Notes: generated by a model not told the origin, from the letters alone. A stretch of 15,873 bases of DNA from Nitrososphaeraceae archaeon (GCA_025922715.1 JAICHH010000022.1:1-15873), one strand, 5' to 3'; shown: positions 1 through 7,481, counted from the first letter of the stretch. Made by a program: numbers and translations.

Positions 1-128
1 CACGAACCAACTCTCTGAATCCAATCCCATACAGCAACATGACTTCTTTTTTGATCCTTAAAAGGTTCCAATGCATTAGATGTATTACGTAAACTGAGAC
101 TGAGAAAGTACAAATACAGAGAATACAT
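1..128 (-). CDS. DDE transposase, N-terminal part, cut by window edge
   Basis: The minus strand reads MYSLYLYFLSLSLRNTSNAL, then EPFKDQKRSHVAVWDWIQ up to the window edge. The pattern 'SLSLRNTS..L' followed by 'KRSHVAVWDWIQ' matches the N-terminal helix-turn-helix region of DDE transposases (IS6-like and related) that are common in Thaumarchaeota and haloarchaea; the family call is from memory. The catalytic DDE residues would lie beyond the left edge. The ATG at 126-128 is the first possible start; the frame is closed by TAG at 150-152. Family members usually have some residues before this point, so the 5' end may be truncated or frameshifted. No terminal inverted repeat of an insertion sequence could be recognised upstream. 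Confidence 0.6.
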   Translation of the reverse strand, partial: MYSLYLYFLSLSLRNTSNALEPFKDQKRSHVAVWDWIQRVGS

Positions 129-731
129 TACAATAAATATATGAGTGTTCTATTTCTTTCAAATAATCTAACGGTCATCAGATTAGAAATAGAGCATTCA
201 CAGCTAAATCTATTTCCTTAAATTAACAGGACTATAGATTCACATAAATAAATATATCATTATATTTGGTAATATTATCAAAAAAAAGTTTATTACAGTT
301 CTATTTGTGATAACTTGGTATATATAATAACTATAACTTTTGAATAAATATTGTTCTTAGAGAAAATTTTGTTAATGGCATATAAGAAACAATAAACAGA
401 ATTGTATTGCCTAACATGTATTAATTAACAAAAGAAGACAGAAGTTTGGATAAATATAAAAAGTTGTTTGTTATTACTGATAGGACCTATTATTTAAAAG
501 GAGATTCTTGTATATCTTTATACCTAAATATAATTCCGAATTATGTATCTATAACTGCACATAAAATAACTTCTTATTAAGTAAATTGTAAAACCTTTCT
601 AAGTTAGAACTTTAATCTTTATTTATGTTTAATATTTACTCATCTGAATCTTCATGTATCATCACTCTATAGTTAATTTCAGTAAATAAAGTTCTAAAAT
701 GTATTTCTTTTTCTCAACTTAAGGCATCCTT
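129..731. other. Intergenic, no gene seen
   Basis: This AT-rich stretch has stops in all frames. It should contain the left or right end of the insertion sequence whose transposase starts at 128, but I could not identify an inverted repeat or target duplication. A short inverted repeat (TAATCT ... AGATTA, about 165-185) is the only local structure noted. Confidence 0.5.
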
Positions 732-842
732 ATGAATTGTTGTCATGATTCTTCAAATAAAACTCAATTATCAAATAAACAAAAGATTGTGGAGATGCTA
801 AACGAAGGATTTTTTCCTATTCTTGATCTAACCATAACATAA
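732..842 (+). CDS. Possible 36-residue protein, unrecognised
   Basis: An ATG at 732 opens a frame beginning MNCCHDSSNKTQLSNKQKIV and ending FPILDLTIT, with a stop at 840-842. The product is hydrophilic, with a Cys-Cys pair near the start. It lies 40 bases upstream of the cupin gene in the same direction. I see no ribosome binding site or family match. It could be a small real gene, the remnant of a longer one, or chance. Confidence 0.2.
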   Translation: MNCCHDSSNKTQLSNKQKIVEMLNEGFFPILDLTIT

Positions 843-882
843 TATATACTTAATAAATTAAGCTAATGAGTATATCTTAGTC

Positions 883-1374
883 TTGGATAAAGATAGTGAA
901 TATTGGATCAGCAAATTGAATCTCCAGAAACATCCTGAGGGAGGATACTTCGTTGAATCCTACAAATCGCTAGAATTAGTAAACTCGCCTAAATATCATG
1001 GGCCTAGGCATCTTTGTACTGCTATCTATTATTTACTTGTAGGAGATGAATTTTCATCTTTTCATGTAATGAAATCTGATGAGCTGTGGCATTTTTATGC
1101 TGGAAGCAGCTTAACTTTGTATATAATAGAACCAAATGGAAAATTAAGTGAAGTCACATTAGGAGAGAATATTGATAATGGACATATATTTCAAGCCGCT
1201 GTAAAGTCAGGATGTTGGTTTGCAGCAGCAGTCGATGACTACAATTCTTATTCTTTAGTGGGCTGCACTGTTTCGCCCGGATTCGATTACCAAGACTGGA
1301 AGATAGGAGATATGAAAACACTAACCAAATTATATCCACAACATAAATCAATTATAGAAAAATATACAAGATAG
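883..1374 (+). CDS. Cupin superfamily protein, DUF985 (Cupin_5)
   Basis: The 163-residue product carries the full set of DUF985 (PF06172) landmarks: HPEGGYF at 17-23, a TAIYYLL strand at 46-52, SSFH at 58-61, SDELWHFY at 65-72, and the C-terminal signature GCTVSPGFDYQDW at 127-139. The family is a single-domain cupin beta-barrel, cytoplasmic; the histidines in SSFH and ELWH lie where cupins bind metal. Its reaction is not established; sugar or nucleotide-sugar processing has been suggested for relatives. Length is normal for the family. The start is TTG at 883: the frame upstream runs back to TAA at 859-861 without an ATG, and TTG places the protein start just before the conserved EYWI..L.L..HPEGGYF. 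There is no operon partner. A T-rich stretch directly follows the stop. Confidence 0.9.
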   Translation: MDKDSEYWISKLNLQKHPEGGYFVESYKSLELVNSPKYHGPRHLCTAIYYLLVGDEFSSFHVMKSDELWHFYAGSSLTLYIIEPNGKLSEVTLGENIDNGHIFQAAVKSGCWFAAAVDDYNSYSLVGCTVSPGFDYQDWKIGDMKTLTKLYPQHKSIIEKYTR

Positions 1375-1962
1375 TCTCTTTTTCTATCATTTAGTTTTAC
1401 AAATTATGATATTGTTACAGTGAATGTTTTAATTTATAAAAAAATTACCTTAAGTACTGTCTATACAAGAAGGACAGAATATTCACTTAATGAATATACT
1501 TCAATGATTATTTATATTGTTAGCATGAATGATATTACTAAATGAGATAATAAAAAAATTAATTGTTAGTGTTTCTAATATGTTTCTAAAGCCTATAGCC
1601 CGTAATTCATGTTTTTTTCAAGTCATTTTGTTAGATATTCATTATGATAATTCAAATAGTTAGTATTAAATTGAGGCACTTAAAGACAGGAAGACAAAAG
1701 ATATATTGAATGAACTCGAAAACTACTACTGACCGACTAAAAAACTAATTAGATTCTTTTTTACCATTTTATAAATATAAAATTTCTTAAAATAAGTATT
1801 TATAGTAATACAATATTATCAAATTTGAGTAGTAATATTTTATTTCATCTGCTAATTTAATTAGAAACCTCATTACTAAACATTATAACAATAAATTCCA
1901 ACTTCCATAAATGAGCAATTAAAAAATAATAAGATAAAACTTTTTACTAAATTAAATCTATA
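1375..1962. other. Intergenic, no gene seen
   Basis: There are nearly 590 bases without a credible reading frame. A short open stretch around 1671-1732 ends in 'DILNELENYY' before a stop and might be a fragment of a lost gene, but it is too short to assign. The rest is A/T-rich with no stable hairpin noted. Confidence 0.5.
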
Positions 1963-1963
1963 A

Positions 1964-1973
1964 TTTATAAAAG
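1964..1973 (+). promoter_or_regulatory. TATA box of pyrE
   Basis: TTTATAAAAG lies 59-68 bases before the GTG start of pyrE. It is a close match to an archaeal TATA box and would place the transcript start near 1995, giving a leader of about 35-40 bases that carries the ribosome binding site. Confidence 0.45.
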
Positions 1974-2015
1974 AAAAGGATAGATAATATTATAAGATAA
2001 TATATATTAGAGAAA

Positions 2016-2021
2016 GGGGGG
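2016..2021 (+). promoter_or_regulatory. Ribosome binding site of pyrE
   Basis: GGGGGG, within AGAAAGGGGGGCC, lies ten bases before the GTG at 2032. It is the strongest Shine-Dalgarno-like sequence in the window and decides the GTG start. Most other genes here lack one and look leaderless. Confidence 0.6.
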
Positions 2022-2031
2022 CCAAAATTTA

Positions 2032-2685
2032 GTGAATAATAAAAAGATATTAGAAGATCTTATAAAACGAAAAGCAATACTAATATCTGACTATGATAAA
2101 CCATTTAAACTTTCTAGTGGCGAATTTAGCAATTACTATTATAATTCTAAAAATTGTATTTTAGATCCAGAAGGATTAGATATTATTAGCGACTTATTAT
2201 TAAAAGAAGCTCGAAAGTTTAAAGTTAAATCTGTAGGTGGATTGGAAACAGGTTCAATTCCGTTGGTTACTGCAATATGCTTAAAGAGTTCCTTAACTGA
2301 ATCTAATCCGCTATCGGCATTCTTTGTAAGAAAAGAACCAAAAAAACATGGACCTCAATCAAATGGACCATTGGCTTTTTTTGAAGGAAATCTACTATCT
2401 CCAATTGTAATAGTGGATGATGTAATAACTACAGGAAAAAGTGTAATAAATAAAACGCTTAATCGGATAAAAAAATTGGGAATGGAAGTATCAGGAATAA
2501 TTTGTATAATTGATAGGGAACAAGGCGCAGAAGAATTGTTTAAAGAAAATAATGTCAAATTTCACGCTTTATTTAGACATTCTGCTAATTTTAAGGAATA
2601 TATAGATAATAAAATTGATGAAAAAAAGAAAATATATGAACAAAAACAAAAGAAAAAATTAGAAGTTCCATCTGTTTCTCATTAA
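2032..2685 (+). CDS. pyrE: Orotate phosphoribosyltransferase
   Basis: This enzyme joins orotate and PRPP to give orotidine 5'-phosphate, the fifth step of pyrimidine synthesis, in the cytosol. The 217-residue product shows the OPRT order of motifs: KLSSGEFSNYYYNSKN at 26-41 (the SG..S..Y signature), FVRKEPKKHG at 98-107 (the flexible catalytic loop with basic residues), and the PRPP-binding motif VIVDDVITTGKS at 126-137, followed by IDREQGAEE. The core ends near residue 192; the last 25 residues are a Lys/Glu/Gln-rich tail not needed for the fold. The GTG start at 2032 is supported by a G-rich ribosome binding site. No other pyrimidine gene is adjacent, so it appears to be monocistronic. A minus-strand open frame without a start codon (2659-2880) overlaps its 3' end. 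Confidence 0.92.
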   Translation: MNNKKILEDLIKRKAILISDYDKPFKLSSGEFSNYYYNSKNCILDPEGLDIISDLLLKEARKFKVKSVGGLETGSIPLVTAICLKSSLTESNPLSAFFVRKEPKKHGPQSNGPLAFFEGNLLSPIVIVDDVITTGKSVINKTLNRIKKLGMEVSGIICIIDREQGAEELFKENNVKFHALFRHSANFKEYIDNKIDEKKKIYEQKQKKKLEVPSVSH

Positions 2686-3132
2686 TTTCTCTATTATTTC
2701 TGTATGTCCTTTTAATTTGGATAAAATATCTTTTAGATTAAATAATATTTTAAAGTTAGTATGTTTACTTGAAATATTCTTTAGTTTTTTTTTAATTTCT
2801 TTAAATAAATATAATACCAGTTTTGGAGTTGCACTTGAATTTTCTATAAATTTTAGAATAATTTCTTGATTGATTCCCAGCTATAATAACAAAAATTATT
2901 TTCAGTATTAAATATTCTACTACATAATGTGCTTCTACGAAAGGATATTAATTGACCTCCAAATAGAGTTAAATGAGTATTAGATAAAAAACGATTTATT
3001 GTAACCTACACAATCGTTGGAAAGATAAATAGACCAATACCAATACCAATACAGCAATATCACGATAGTTTTTTAATATCATTGACTTAAAGAATGCATA
3101 ATACTAATTTAGAGAAGTAAATTGATATGTTA
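2686..3132. other. Intergenic with an open minus-strand frame lacking a start
   Basis: On the minus strand, 2880 down to 2659 is open for 73 codons (LGINQEIILKFIENSSA ... KGHTEIIEKL), ending inside pyrE. It has no ATG, GTG or TTG until near its end and is preceded directly by TAG, so it is either a broken gene or chance in A/T-rich DNA. At 3033-3050 ACCAAT is repeated three times in tandem. Nothing else is seen before the histidine kinase remnant. Confidence 0.3.
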
Positions 3133-3500
3133 CTATGTAATTGGCAATGTAAAACTAAATATTGCTCCATTTTCACCTAAGTTATTTACTCCCATATTCT
3201 ACCACCATGTGCTTCTACAATATTCTTACAAATATATAGTCCCAAGCCAGTCCCAGTAGTTGGATCAGAAGTAGCAAATTTTGTAAATAATTTAGATGAC
3301 TTTCTTTGATATATCCTCTCCAGTATCTTTCACACTTACAATAACTTCTTCATCCTCTTCTTCTTGACTTTCCTTCTTCTTTTTATCTATACTAACAAAT
3401 ATCAGTTGCTGCATGTGAGTGGTAGTAAATTTTAAAGCATTATCTAAAAGATTGTGGATAACTTGAGCTACTATAATTTTCTTTCTTCTGTGGACAATAG
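3133..3500 (-). pseudogene. Broken histidine kinase, ATPase domain remnant
   Basis: The minus strand carries the HATPase_c half of a sensor histidine kinase, split over frames. The N box reads VAQVIHNLLDNALKFT, the G1 box VSVKDTGEDI (the usual second Gly is Glu), then a stop (VI*) and a shift. The next frame reads SSKLFTKFATSDPTTGTGLGLYIC (20 residues or fewer are intact around the G2 box GTGLGLYICKNIVEAHGG), then RIWE and a TAA, then NNLGENGAIFSFTLPIT and TAG at 3133-3135. There are therefore at least two disabling changes. The dimerisation and sensor parts are absent upstream, where the divergent winged-helix gene begins 31 bases away. The domain order and family are clear; the original signal is unknown. 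The sequence is still easy to align, so decay is fairly recent. Confidence 0.88.
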
Positions 3501-3531
3501 ATTAAAATAAGTAATTACATATGTATTATAC

Positions 3532-3792
3532 ATGAAATATAGAAGCAGAACAGAAATAGTAGGTAATATATTAGACGCTGCAAATGGAGGAACAACCAAG
3601 ACAAAAATTATGTACAAAGCGTATATAAGTTATAATCAATTAAAGGAATATCTTTCTGTTTTGATAGAAAATAATCTAATAGAATATATTGATGGAACTC
3701 AAACGTTCAAGACTACAGAAAAAGGATTAAACTTACTAAAAATGCATAACGAAATGGGAGAATTATTATATACTACAGTCAAAGAAGTTTAA
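3532..3792 (+). CDS. Winged helix-turn-helix DNA-binding protein (HTH_45-like)
   Basis: The 86-residue protein starts MKYRSRTEIVGNILDAANGG and continues with TKTKIMYKAYISYNQLKEYL, then a wing (IEYIDGTQTFKTTEKG) and a last helix. This is the standard single-domain winged-helix protein expanded in Thaumarchaeota (PF14947-like): helices at about 6-17, 22-30 and 33-45, wing at about 50-62. It should be a small dimeric transcription regulator; its target is unknown. ATG at 3532 is used; there is no ribosome binding site, and an A/T box (TTAAAATA, 3503-3510) lies about 25 bases upstream, fitting a leaderless transcript. Its left neighbour is a broken histidine kinase, so any regulatory link has probably been lost. 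Confidence 0.85.
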   Translation: MKYRSRTEIVGNILDAANGGTTKTKIMYKAYISYNQLKEYLSVLIENNLIEYIDGTQTFKTTEKGLNLLKMHNEMGELLYTTVKEV

Positions 3793-4180
3793 TTAATTTT
3801 CTATTATTTTACTATAATAAAATACTTACATGACAATTAGAAATCGCAGTTAGAATTAAAATGGTTTAGAAGGTGTTTTAATTTTAAGTATGTGAATTAT
3901 ATTAAGTACAATAAAATACAATAAAAAAATATTTTAGTAAATCTTAAATATTATCCCTTATTACTATAACATTAGTCTCTTATTTTAGCACCACTACTAT
4001 CAATATTAATCTATACTGGTATTTGTCCGCATCATTAGTTAAATTAAAATTTGATAGAGTATTTGTATAATTATTGTATAACCATATTCATAGAATTGTA
4101 AAGGTTGCATCAAATATCTAATAGGATCACAACCCAAGAATAACAATATATTAGTAATAAATTATTAATGGTATGATAAT
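3793..4180. other. Intergenic between convergent genes, no gene seen
   Basis: No reading frame of substance is present on either strand. T-rich runs just after the stop at 3792 (TTTTCTATTATTTT) could act as an archaeal U-rich terminator for the winged-helix gene. Confidence 0.4.
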
Positions 4181-4513
4181 TTAAGAGGAATATAATGTCG
4201 TAAAATTAAATACAGTATAATCGCTTCTCTCTGGCAATCGTTCGAATAATGGTTTAATTCTTTCTGTTATTATATTAAACCATTTATTATTAAGCTTATG
4301 ATATACATCCATATCTTCTTTTGTTTCCCAAAAAGTTAGTGCTATAGTTTCTTGTGAATCAACTATACTATTCATTATTACAAATCCCTTTAATCCATTT
4401 ATTTGATTCTTATATTCATTAAAAAATTCTGAAAGTATTTTTGTTCCTTCTTCTCTTTTACCTATCTTAAACCTAGCCTTATTGTGTTTAATATACTTGA
4501 ATCTATACATCAT
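4181..4513 (-). CDS. Antibiotic biosynthesis monooxygenase (ABM)-like protein
   Basis: The 110-residue product has the ferredoxin-like dimeric alpha/beta-barrel layout: a first strand (ARFKIGKREEG), an amphipathic helix (TKILSEFFNEYKNQI), the strand 'LKGFVIMNSIVD', the strand 'ETIALTFWETKEDMDVYHK' with the W.T.ED pattern typical of ABM domains (PF03992), and a C-terminal helix and strand. ABM members act as homodimers and range from quinol monooxygenases to haem-degrading enzymes; nothing here decides the substrate. Two ATGs stand in tandem (4511-4513 and 4508-4510); the outer one is used. A TATA box lies about 25 bases upstream, so the transcript may be leaderless. There is no operon partner. 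Confidence 0.7.
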   Translation of the reverse strand: MMYRFKYIKHNKARFKIGKREEGTKILSEFFNEYKNQINGLKGFVIMNSIVDSQETIALTFWETKEDMDVYHKLNNKWFNIITERIKPLFERLPERSDYTVFNFTTLYSS

Positions 4514-4532
4514 TATATGATTATTTCAATCC

Positions 4533-4544
4533 TTTATAATAAAT
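4533..4544 (-). promoter_or_regulatory. TATA box of the ABM-like gene
   Basis: Reading the minus strand, ATTTATTATAAA lies 20-31 bases before the start at 4513. That is the distance expected for a leaderless archaeal transcript. Confidence 0.4.
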
Positions 4545-5819
4545 CCTAAACATTCTACTAATATTCTAGTAGAAGCGAATTTGCCTACTTTATTTGGTCA
4601 ACAACATTCCTGATTTCTTTTTTTATTAAGGAATAGAAGTAAAAATGTATATTATCCTACGGATCTATGTTACTCTATAAACCTTCTATAGTCACAGCAA
4701 CTGTCAACTGTTTCCATATATATCTATCGACTTAACTTTTTCTTTTAATGTAATACTAGAAATAATTTTCAAATAAAAAAGATTGATTAAAATCTCAATC
4801 TAGATGACTTCGGCTATGAGAATTTAGTAAATAAATAAATAAAGTGATTCAAATTTTCAATAATATCAAATAAATCATAACAAAATAGTGGACTCTATCA
4901 TAGCTTTATTATTGTTGTGGTATTGTGGTCTTACCACTACTATTGCAATTATAAGGGTATACCAATTAAATTTACTTAATTGAATATCTCTAACTATTAA
5001 ATCATCGTCAACACAGTCCAAATACTACAGTAAAAACATATTTAAGATTAAATAATCTATTTTATTATGAATTAATTTATAAAGTATAGATATTTCATCT
5101 AATTATATTGCTTTAGGAAAGGAAGACGATAGTGATGATAATGTAAGAGAAAAAGAAAAGGAAGAGGTAGACGAAGTACAATTTATACTTCCTTTTAAGG
5201 CAGTACCATTTCCTTAATTGTTTTATTTTTACAGCAGGAGCAACCTATAATCTAGACGTACAACCCGCTGAAAAATCGTATTATCCAGCTCACTATCAAC
5301 AAAACTATCCAATATATTAGAAATAATGGTCAAGAAATTAAACACTTCAACAACAACAAATAACTTAATTTTTTTCTTTTTTTATCAAATATTCGTAAAG
5401 AATTTATTAATTTAATTTAATAAATTCATATCAAAAAAAATAAGTTCAATCCTAATGACATCTCAAATAATCAAATCATTAATCACTATATCTGTCATAT
5501 ATTGTTGGAAATAATGATTAGTCAATACCATCAATCATGCAGAGGATATATCATATTTGGTGATAAACCTGCAAGTCATTTTGGTGTTTAAGGGGTTGTC
5601 ACTGCTAAATATTCCAACACCTATATAATATCAATAAAATTTCAAAGATAAATTAATAAGTAAAAAATCACATTCATAATTTATATACAGTAAAAGATTA
5701 AAAAAGGATAATAGACGTTTAATAGTTTTCTGATAAAAATGTAACTTAAATATTAGAAATTCAAGACTGACTTGATGAATATCCATTCAAAAATTGAACT
5801 ATATCCGTATAAATTGCTT
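4545..5819. other. Long gene-free stretch with coding-like fragments
   Basis: There is no intact gene in about 1.3 kb. Fragments that look protein-like are: plus strand 5112-5219, an acidic stretch (GKEDDSDDNVREKEKEE) ending FILPFKAVPFP and a stop; and plus strand about 5239-5320, GATYNLDVQPAEKSYY then PAHYQQNYPIY and a stop, which resembles the Tyr/Pro/Gln-rich end of a secreted protein. Neither has a start codon. These may be remnants of decayed genes, but no family can be named. Confidence 0.35.
5400..5427. repeat. Perfect 11-bp inverted repeat
   Basis: GAATTTATTAA at 5400-5410 pairs exactly with TTAATAAATTC at 5417-5427 across a 6-base loop. It is all A/T except for the outer pair. It is not followed by a T-run on the plus strand, so it is not an obvious terminator, and no gene ends nearby. 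Confidence 0.4.
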
Positions 5820-5826
5820 CTAAGAA

Positions 5827-5846
5827 GGTTTGATATAGTATGTTAT
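5827..5846 (+). promoter_or_regulatory. Conserved promoter region of small exported gene, copy 1
   Basis: GGTTTGATATAGTATGTTAT is kept almost unchanged upstream of both gene copies, while the bases between it and the ATG differ. The ATATAG core lies 20-26 bases before the ATG at 5858, the position of a TATA box for a near-leaderless transcript. Confidence 0.4.
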
Positions 5847-5857
5847 ATAGTTGATGA

Positions 5858-6088
5858 ATGAAGATGACAGAGAAAGAAGAGACGATTAACACTAAAGTCA
5901 AAATATTAGTAGTAATATTATTTACAATAATCACTATAACTGTACTACATATTTTAATAAATGAGAGCATGGCTCAGGAAAAAGGAATTACACTAATAGA
6001 TTCAAAAAATGTAACTAATCAAACATTACACAATATTACTCCTGAACATATAAATGTGTTAACATATATAGAAAATAAAAACACTTAA
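5858..6088 (+). CDS. Small exported or membrane-anchored protein, copy 1
   Basis: The 76-residue product has a charged N-terminus (MKMTEKEETINTKVK), a hydrophobic segment at about 14-35 (ILVVILFTIITITVLHILI), and 'NESMAQ' at 35-40, a plausible signal-peptidase site. The rest is a short polar region of about 36 residues (EKGITLIDSKNVTNQTLHNI ...). No family is recognised. It is 76% identical (58 of 76) to the protein at 15138-15368; residues 1-28 are identical and the differences are concentrated after residue 57. The ATG at 5858 is kept in both copies; Met3 is an alternative start. Downstream, on the opposite strand, lies a remnant of the gene that is also convergent with copy 2. Function is unknown; a secreted small protein or peptide precursor is possible. 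Confidence 0.65.
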   Translation: MKMTEKEETINTKVKILVVILFTIITITVLHILINESMAQEKGITLIDSKNVTNQTLHNITPEHINVLTYIENKNT

Positions 6089-6113
6089 AATTGTATATCA
6101 TAAAAAATGGTAG

Positions 6114-6175
6114 TTTTTCTTTGTTGTTGCTAGTATTTATGTCAGAATAATAGCTATAAATTGCTTTTATGTCAT
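6114..6175 (-). pseudogene. Remnant of the gene at 15582, 3' end only
   Basis: The bases TTTTTCTTTGTTGTT, GCTAGTATTTATGTC, AATAATAGCTAT and TTGCTTTTAT appear here in the same order as in the 3' part of the minus-strand gene at about 15597-15680 (there TCTTTCGTTGTTATT, GCTAGTATTTACGTT, GAATTATAGCTAT, CTGCTTTTAT), with small deletions. The frame is not maintained. It sits just after copy 1 of the small exported gene, mirroring the arrangement at the right end of the window, so the duplication once covered both genes. Confidence 0.6.
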
Positions 6176-6559
6176 TGTTTCGTAATAAAAAATTATTGAA
6201 TATGCTTAGTATTTGAATTTATTCTAATTATTGGCAGCTTACAATAGCAATAAAAGGAACAACAGACTCTATAAAATTAAGTTAATTGCCATAGCCTGAT
6301 ATTTGGAGCAAATTATTATGGTATATAGATATGCTATGACACAGAACAATGACGAATTTAGAAATTTTTATTAATATATGGTATTAATAATGAGATAAAA
6401 TTGTAGAAATGTACTAATTGTTGATAATGAATTCATTCATAATTCGTTTAGAATAGTCAATCATTTATACTCGGAATTATATACTACGAAAATACTCTAA
6501 AGTATAACTTGTACAATAGTCAAATTTTCTAAATTTTGTAATTGTAAGAATTAAAAGTT
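6176..6559. other. Intergenic, one decayed hairpin repeat
   Basis: No gene is seen. The only notable element is TGCCATAGCC at 6287-6296, followed by GATATTTGGAGCAA, which resembles the hairpin at 7362-7410. Stops are frequent in all frames. Confidence 0.4.
6287..6340. repeat. Decayed copy of the GCCATAGCC hairpin
   Basis: The run GCCATAGCCTGATATTTGGAGCAA at 6288-6311 closely matches GCCATAGCCTACTATATGGAGCAA at 7364-7387. The partner arm here (ATGCTATGAC, 6331-6340) is only partly complementary, so the hairpin has decayed. Confidence 0.45.
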
Positions 6560-6769
6560 ATGCTTAAGGAAAAAATTGAAAGTGTTGTTTGAATGGTGGA
6601 ACTATATTCGGATGAATTAAAAAATAGCAATGATATAGAATGCTATGATAAATTCATGGAACTATATCCTAACTATTTCACCATATGGTTTATTCTAGGT
6701 GTAGGATATAAACAAAAGGCTAAAGAATATTTTCATAGAAGGAAACCATTCAATAAAATCTGGAGATAA
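6560..6769 (+). pseudogene. TPR-protein remnant
   Basis: The frame reads MLKEKIESVV, a TGA at 6590-6592, then immediately MVELYSDELKNSNDIECYDK, FMELYPNYFTIWFILGVGYK and a tail to TAA at 6767-6769. 'IECYDKFMELYPN..TIWFILGVGY' fits the tetratricopeptide pattern: end of helix B with its Pro, then W..LG..Y of the next helix A. TPR proteins carry several such repeats; here only one junction survives in 58 residues. It may be a truncated remnant of a multi-repeat TPR protein. The alternative is a small real gene starting at the ATG at 6593. No ribosome binding site is seen. Confidence 0.5.
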
Positions 6770-7361
6770 ATAAATGAAAAAAATGTTATTTCAGATTTAT
6801 CCATATATACTATATGTTATCTAAGAATGAATATAATTGAAAATTAAATTAAATATATTGAATAAAAATCACATCAAATGTGTCTTGTGGTTTTTATACT
6901 GATGTGAGTTTCTTGACGTTACTTTAAACAGATAATGTGGCCATCAGATCGTTCTACTTCATTTTGGGAATACAGAATTTGTTTTTATATTATCTTTTTC
7001 AGTTATAGTGTATCAGACGTAGTTCGTGACTTCTACAAGCTCTACATACCTAAATCTTCTTACCTCTTTTTTAATAATGTCTTATGGGTTATATATCGTA
7101 GAATCACTTGAAATGATATATTGGATAATAATTATGTTTATAACTATATCTATTTTTTATTATTGCTAAAGAAATATCTTTATCCATGCTATTAGGATTT
7201 TAACTAATGTAAATCAACTAGATAACTTATTTAACAGTCAATACAGACCATGGCCTATTTAGGAGCAATAACAGAATAGTTATGGAGAGATTGACCAATC
7301 CTTATACTATATGATATCAATATCTTGAAAAATTATTGGATAATTGAAGAAAGTTTAGTAA
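6770..7361. other. Intergenic with competing hairpins and a doubtful small frame
   Basis: The main structure is the hairpin cluster at 6862-6907. A frame from ATG at 6935 to TGA at 7109-7111 is open for 58 residues (MWPSDRSTSFWEYRICFYII ... FNNVLWVIYRRIT), rich in aromatic residues. It has no ribosome binding site and no family match, so I do not call it a gene. Nothing else is seen. Confidence 0.35.
6862..6907. repeat. Two mutually exclusive hairpins
   Basis: ATAAAAATCACA (6862-6873) pairs with TGTGGTTTTTAT (6886-6897) over 12 positions with one G-T pair. TCACATCA (6869-6876) pairs perfectly with TGATGTGA (6900-6907). The arms overlap, so only one stem can form at a time. The layout resembles an attenuator or a decayed mobile-element end, but no gene directly follows. 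Confidence 0.5.
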
Positions 7362-7410
7362 TAGCCATAGCCTACTATATGGAGCAAGCAGTAGATACTG
7401 GCTATGGCTA
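7362..7410. repeat. Perfect 11-bp inverted repeat, GCCATAGCC family
   Basis: TAGCCATAGCC (7362-7372) pairs exactly with GGCTATGGCTA (7400-7410) around a 27-base loop. The left arm and part of the loop recur at 6288-6311. G/C-rich arms stand out in this A/T-rich region. No gene is associated with it; it may be a small non-coding mobile element. Confidence 0.55.
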
Positions 7411-7463
7411 CTTCAATCTTGTTGTTTAGAGTAGTCTTTTACACGCTTCAGAATATTTAAAAA

Positions 7464-7481
7464 TATGTTAACAAAGTTAAC
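7464..7481 (+). promoter_or_regulatory. GTTAAC motif, copy upstream of the RAM gene
   Basis: TATGTTAACAAAGTTAAC contains two GTTAAC palindromes nine bases apart. It matches the reverse complement of 8113-8130 at 16 of 18 positions. It lies about 170 bases before the RAM gene start. A regulator binding site is possible, but binding is unproven. Confidence 0.35.

Larger units (their letters stand above)
5820..6095 (+). repeat. Duplicated segment, copy 1 of small exported gene
   Basis: This stretch aligns with 15100-15375. The promoter part (5827-5846 against 15107-15126) matches at 19 of 20 bases, and the first 84 bases of the gene differ at a single, synonymous position. The 3' half has diverged strongly, and similarity is lost soon after the stop codon. 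Confidence 0.85.

Noticed and set aside
1154..1351. Antisense frame inside the cupin gene
   Set aside because: Shadow of the clearly coding DUF985 frame.
3033..3050. Three tandem ACCAAT units as a possible binding-site array
   Set aside because: It is too short and isolated to distinguish from simple slippage.
4880..4980. Minus-strand 34-residue hydrophobic frame
   Set aside because: It has no start codon and no family match; it is too short to support.
5761..5970. Minus-strand 69-residue hydrophobic frame
   Set aside because: It overlaps, antisense, the signal-anchor region of the small exported gene, whose plus-strand frame is conserved in two copies. It is a shadow.
6935..7111. 58-residue aromatic-rich plus-strand frame
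   Set aside because: It has no ribosome binding site, no convincing promoter and no family resemblance, and such frames are expected in A/T-rich DNA.
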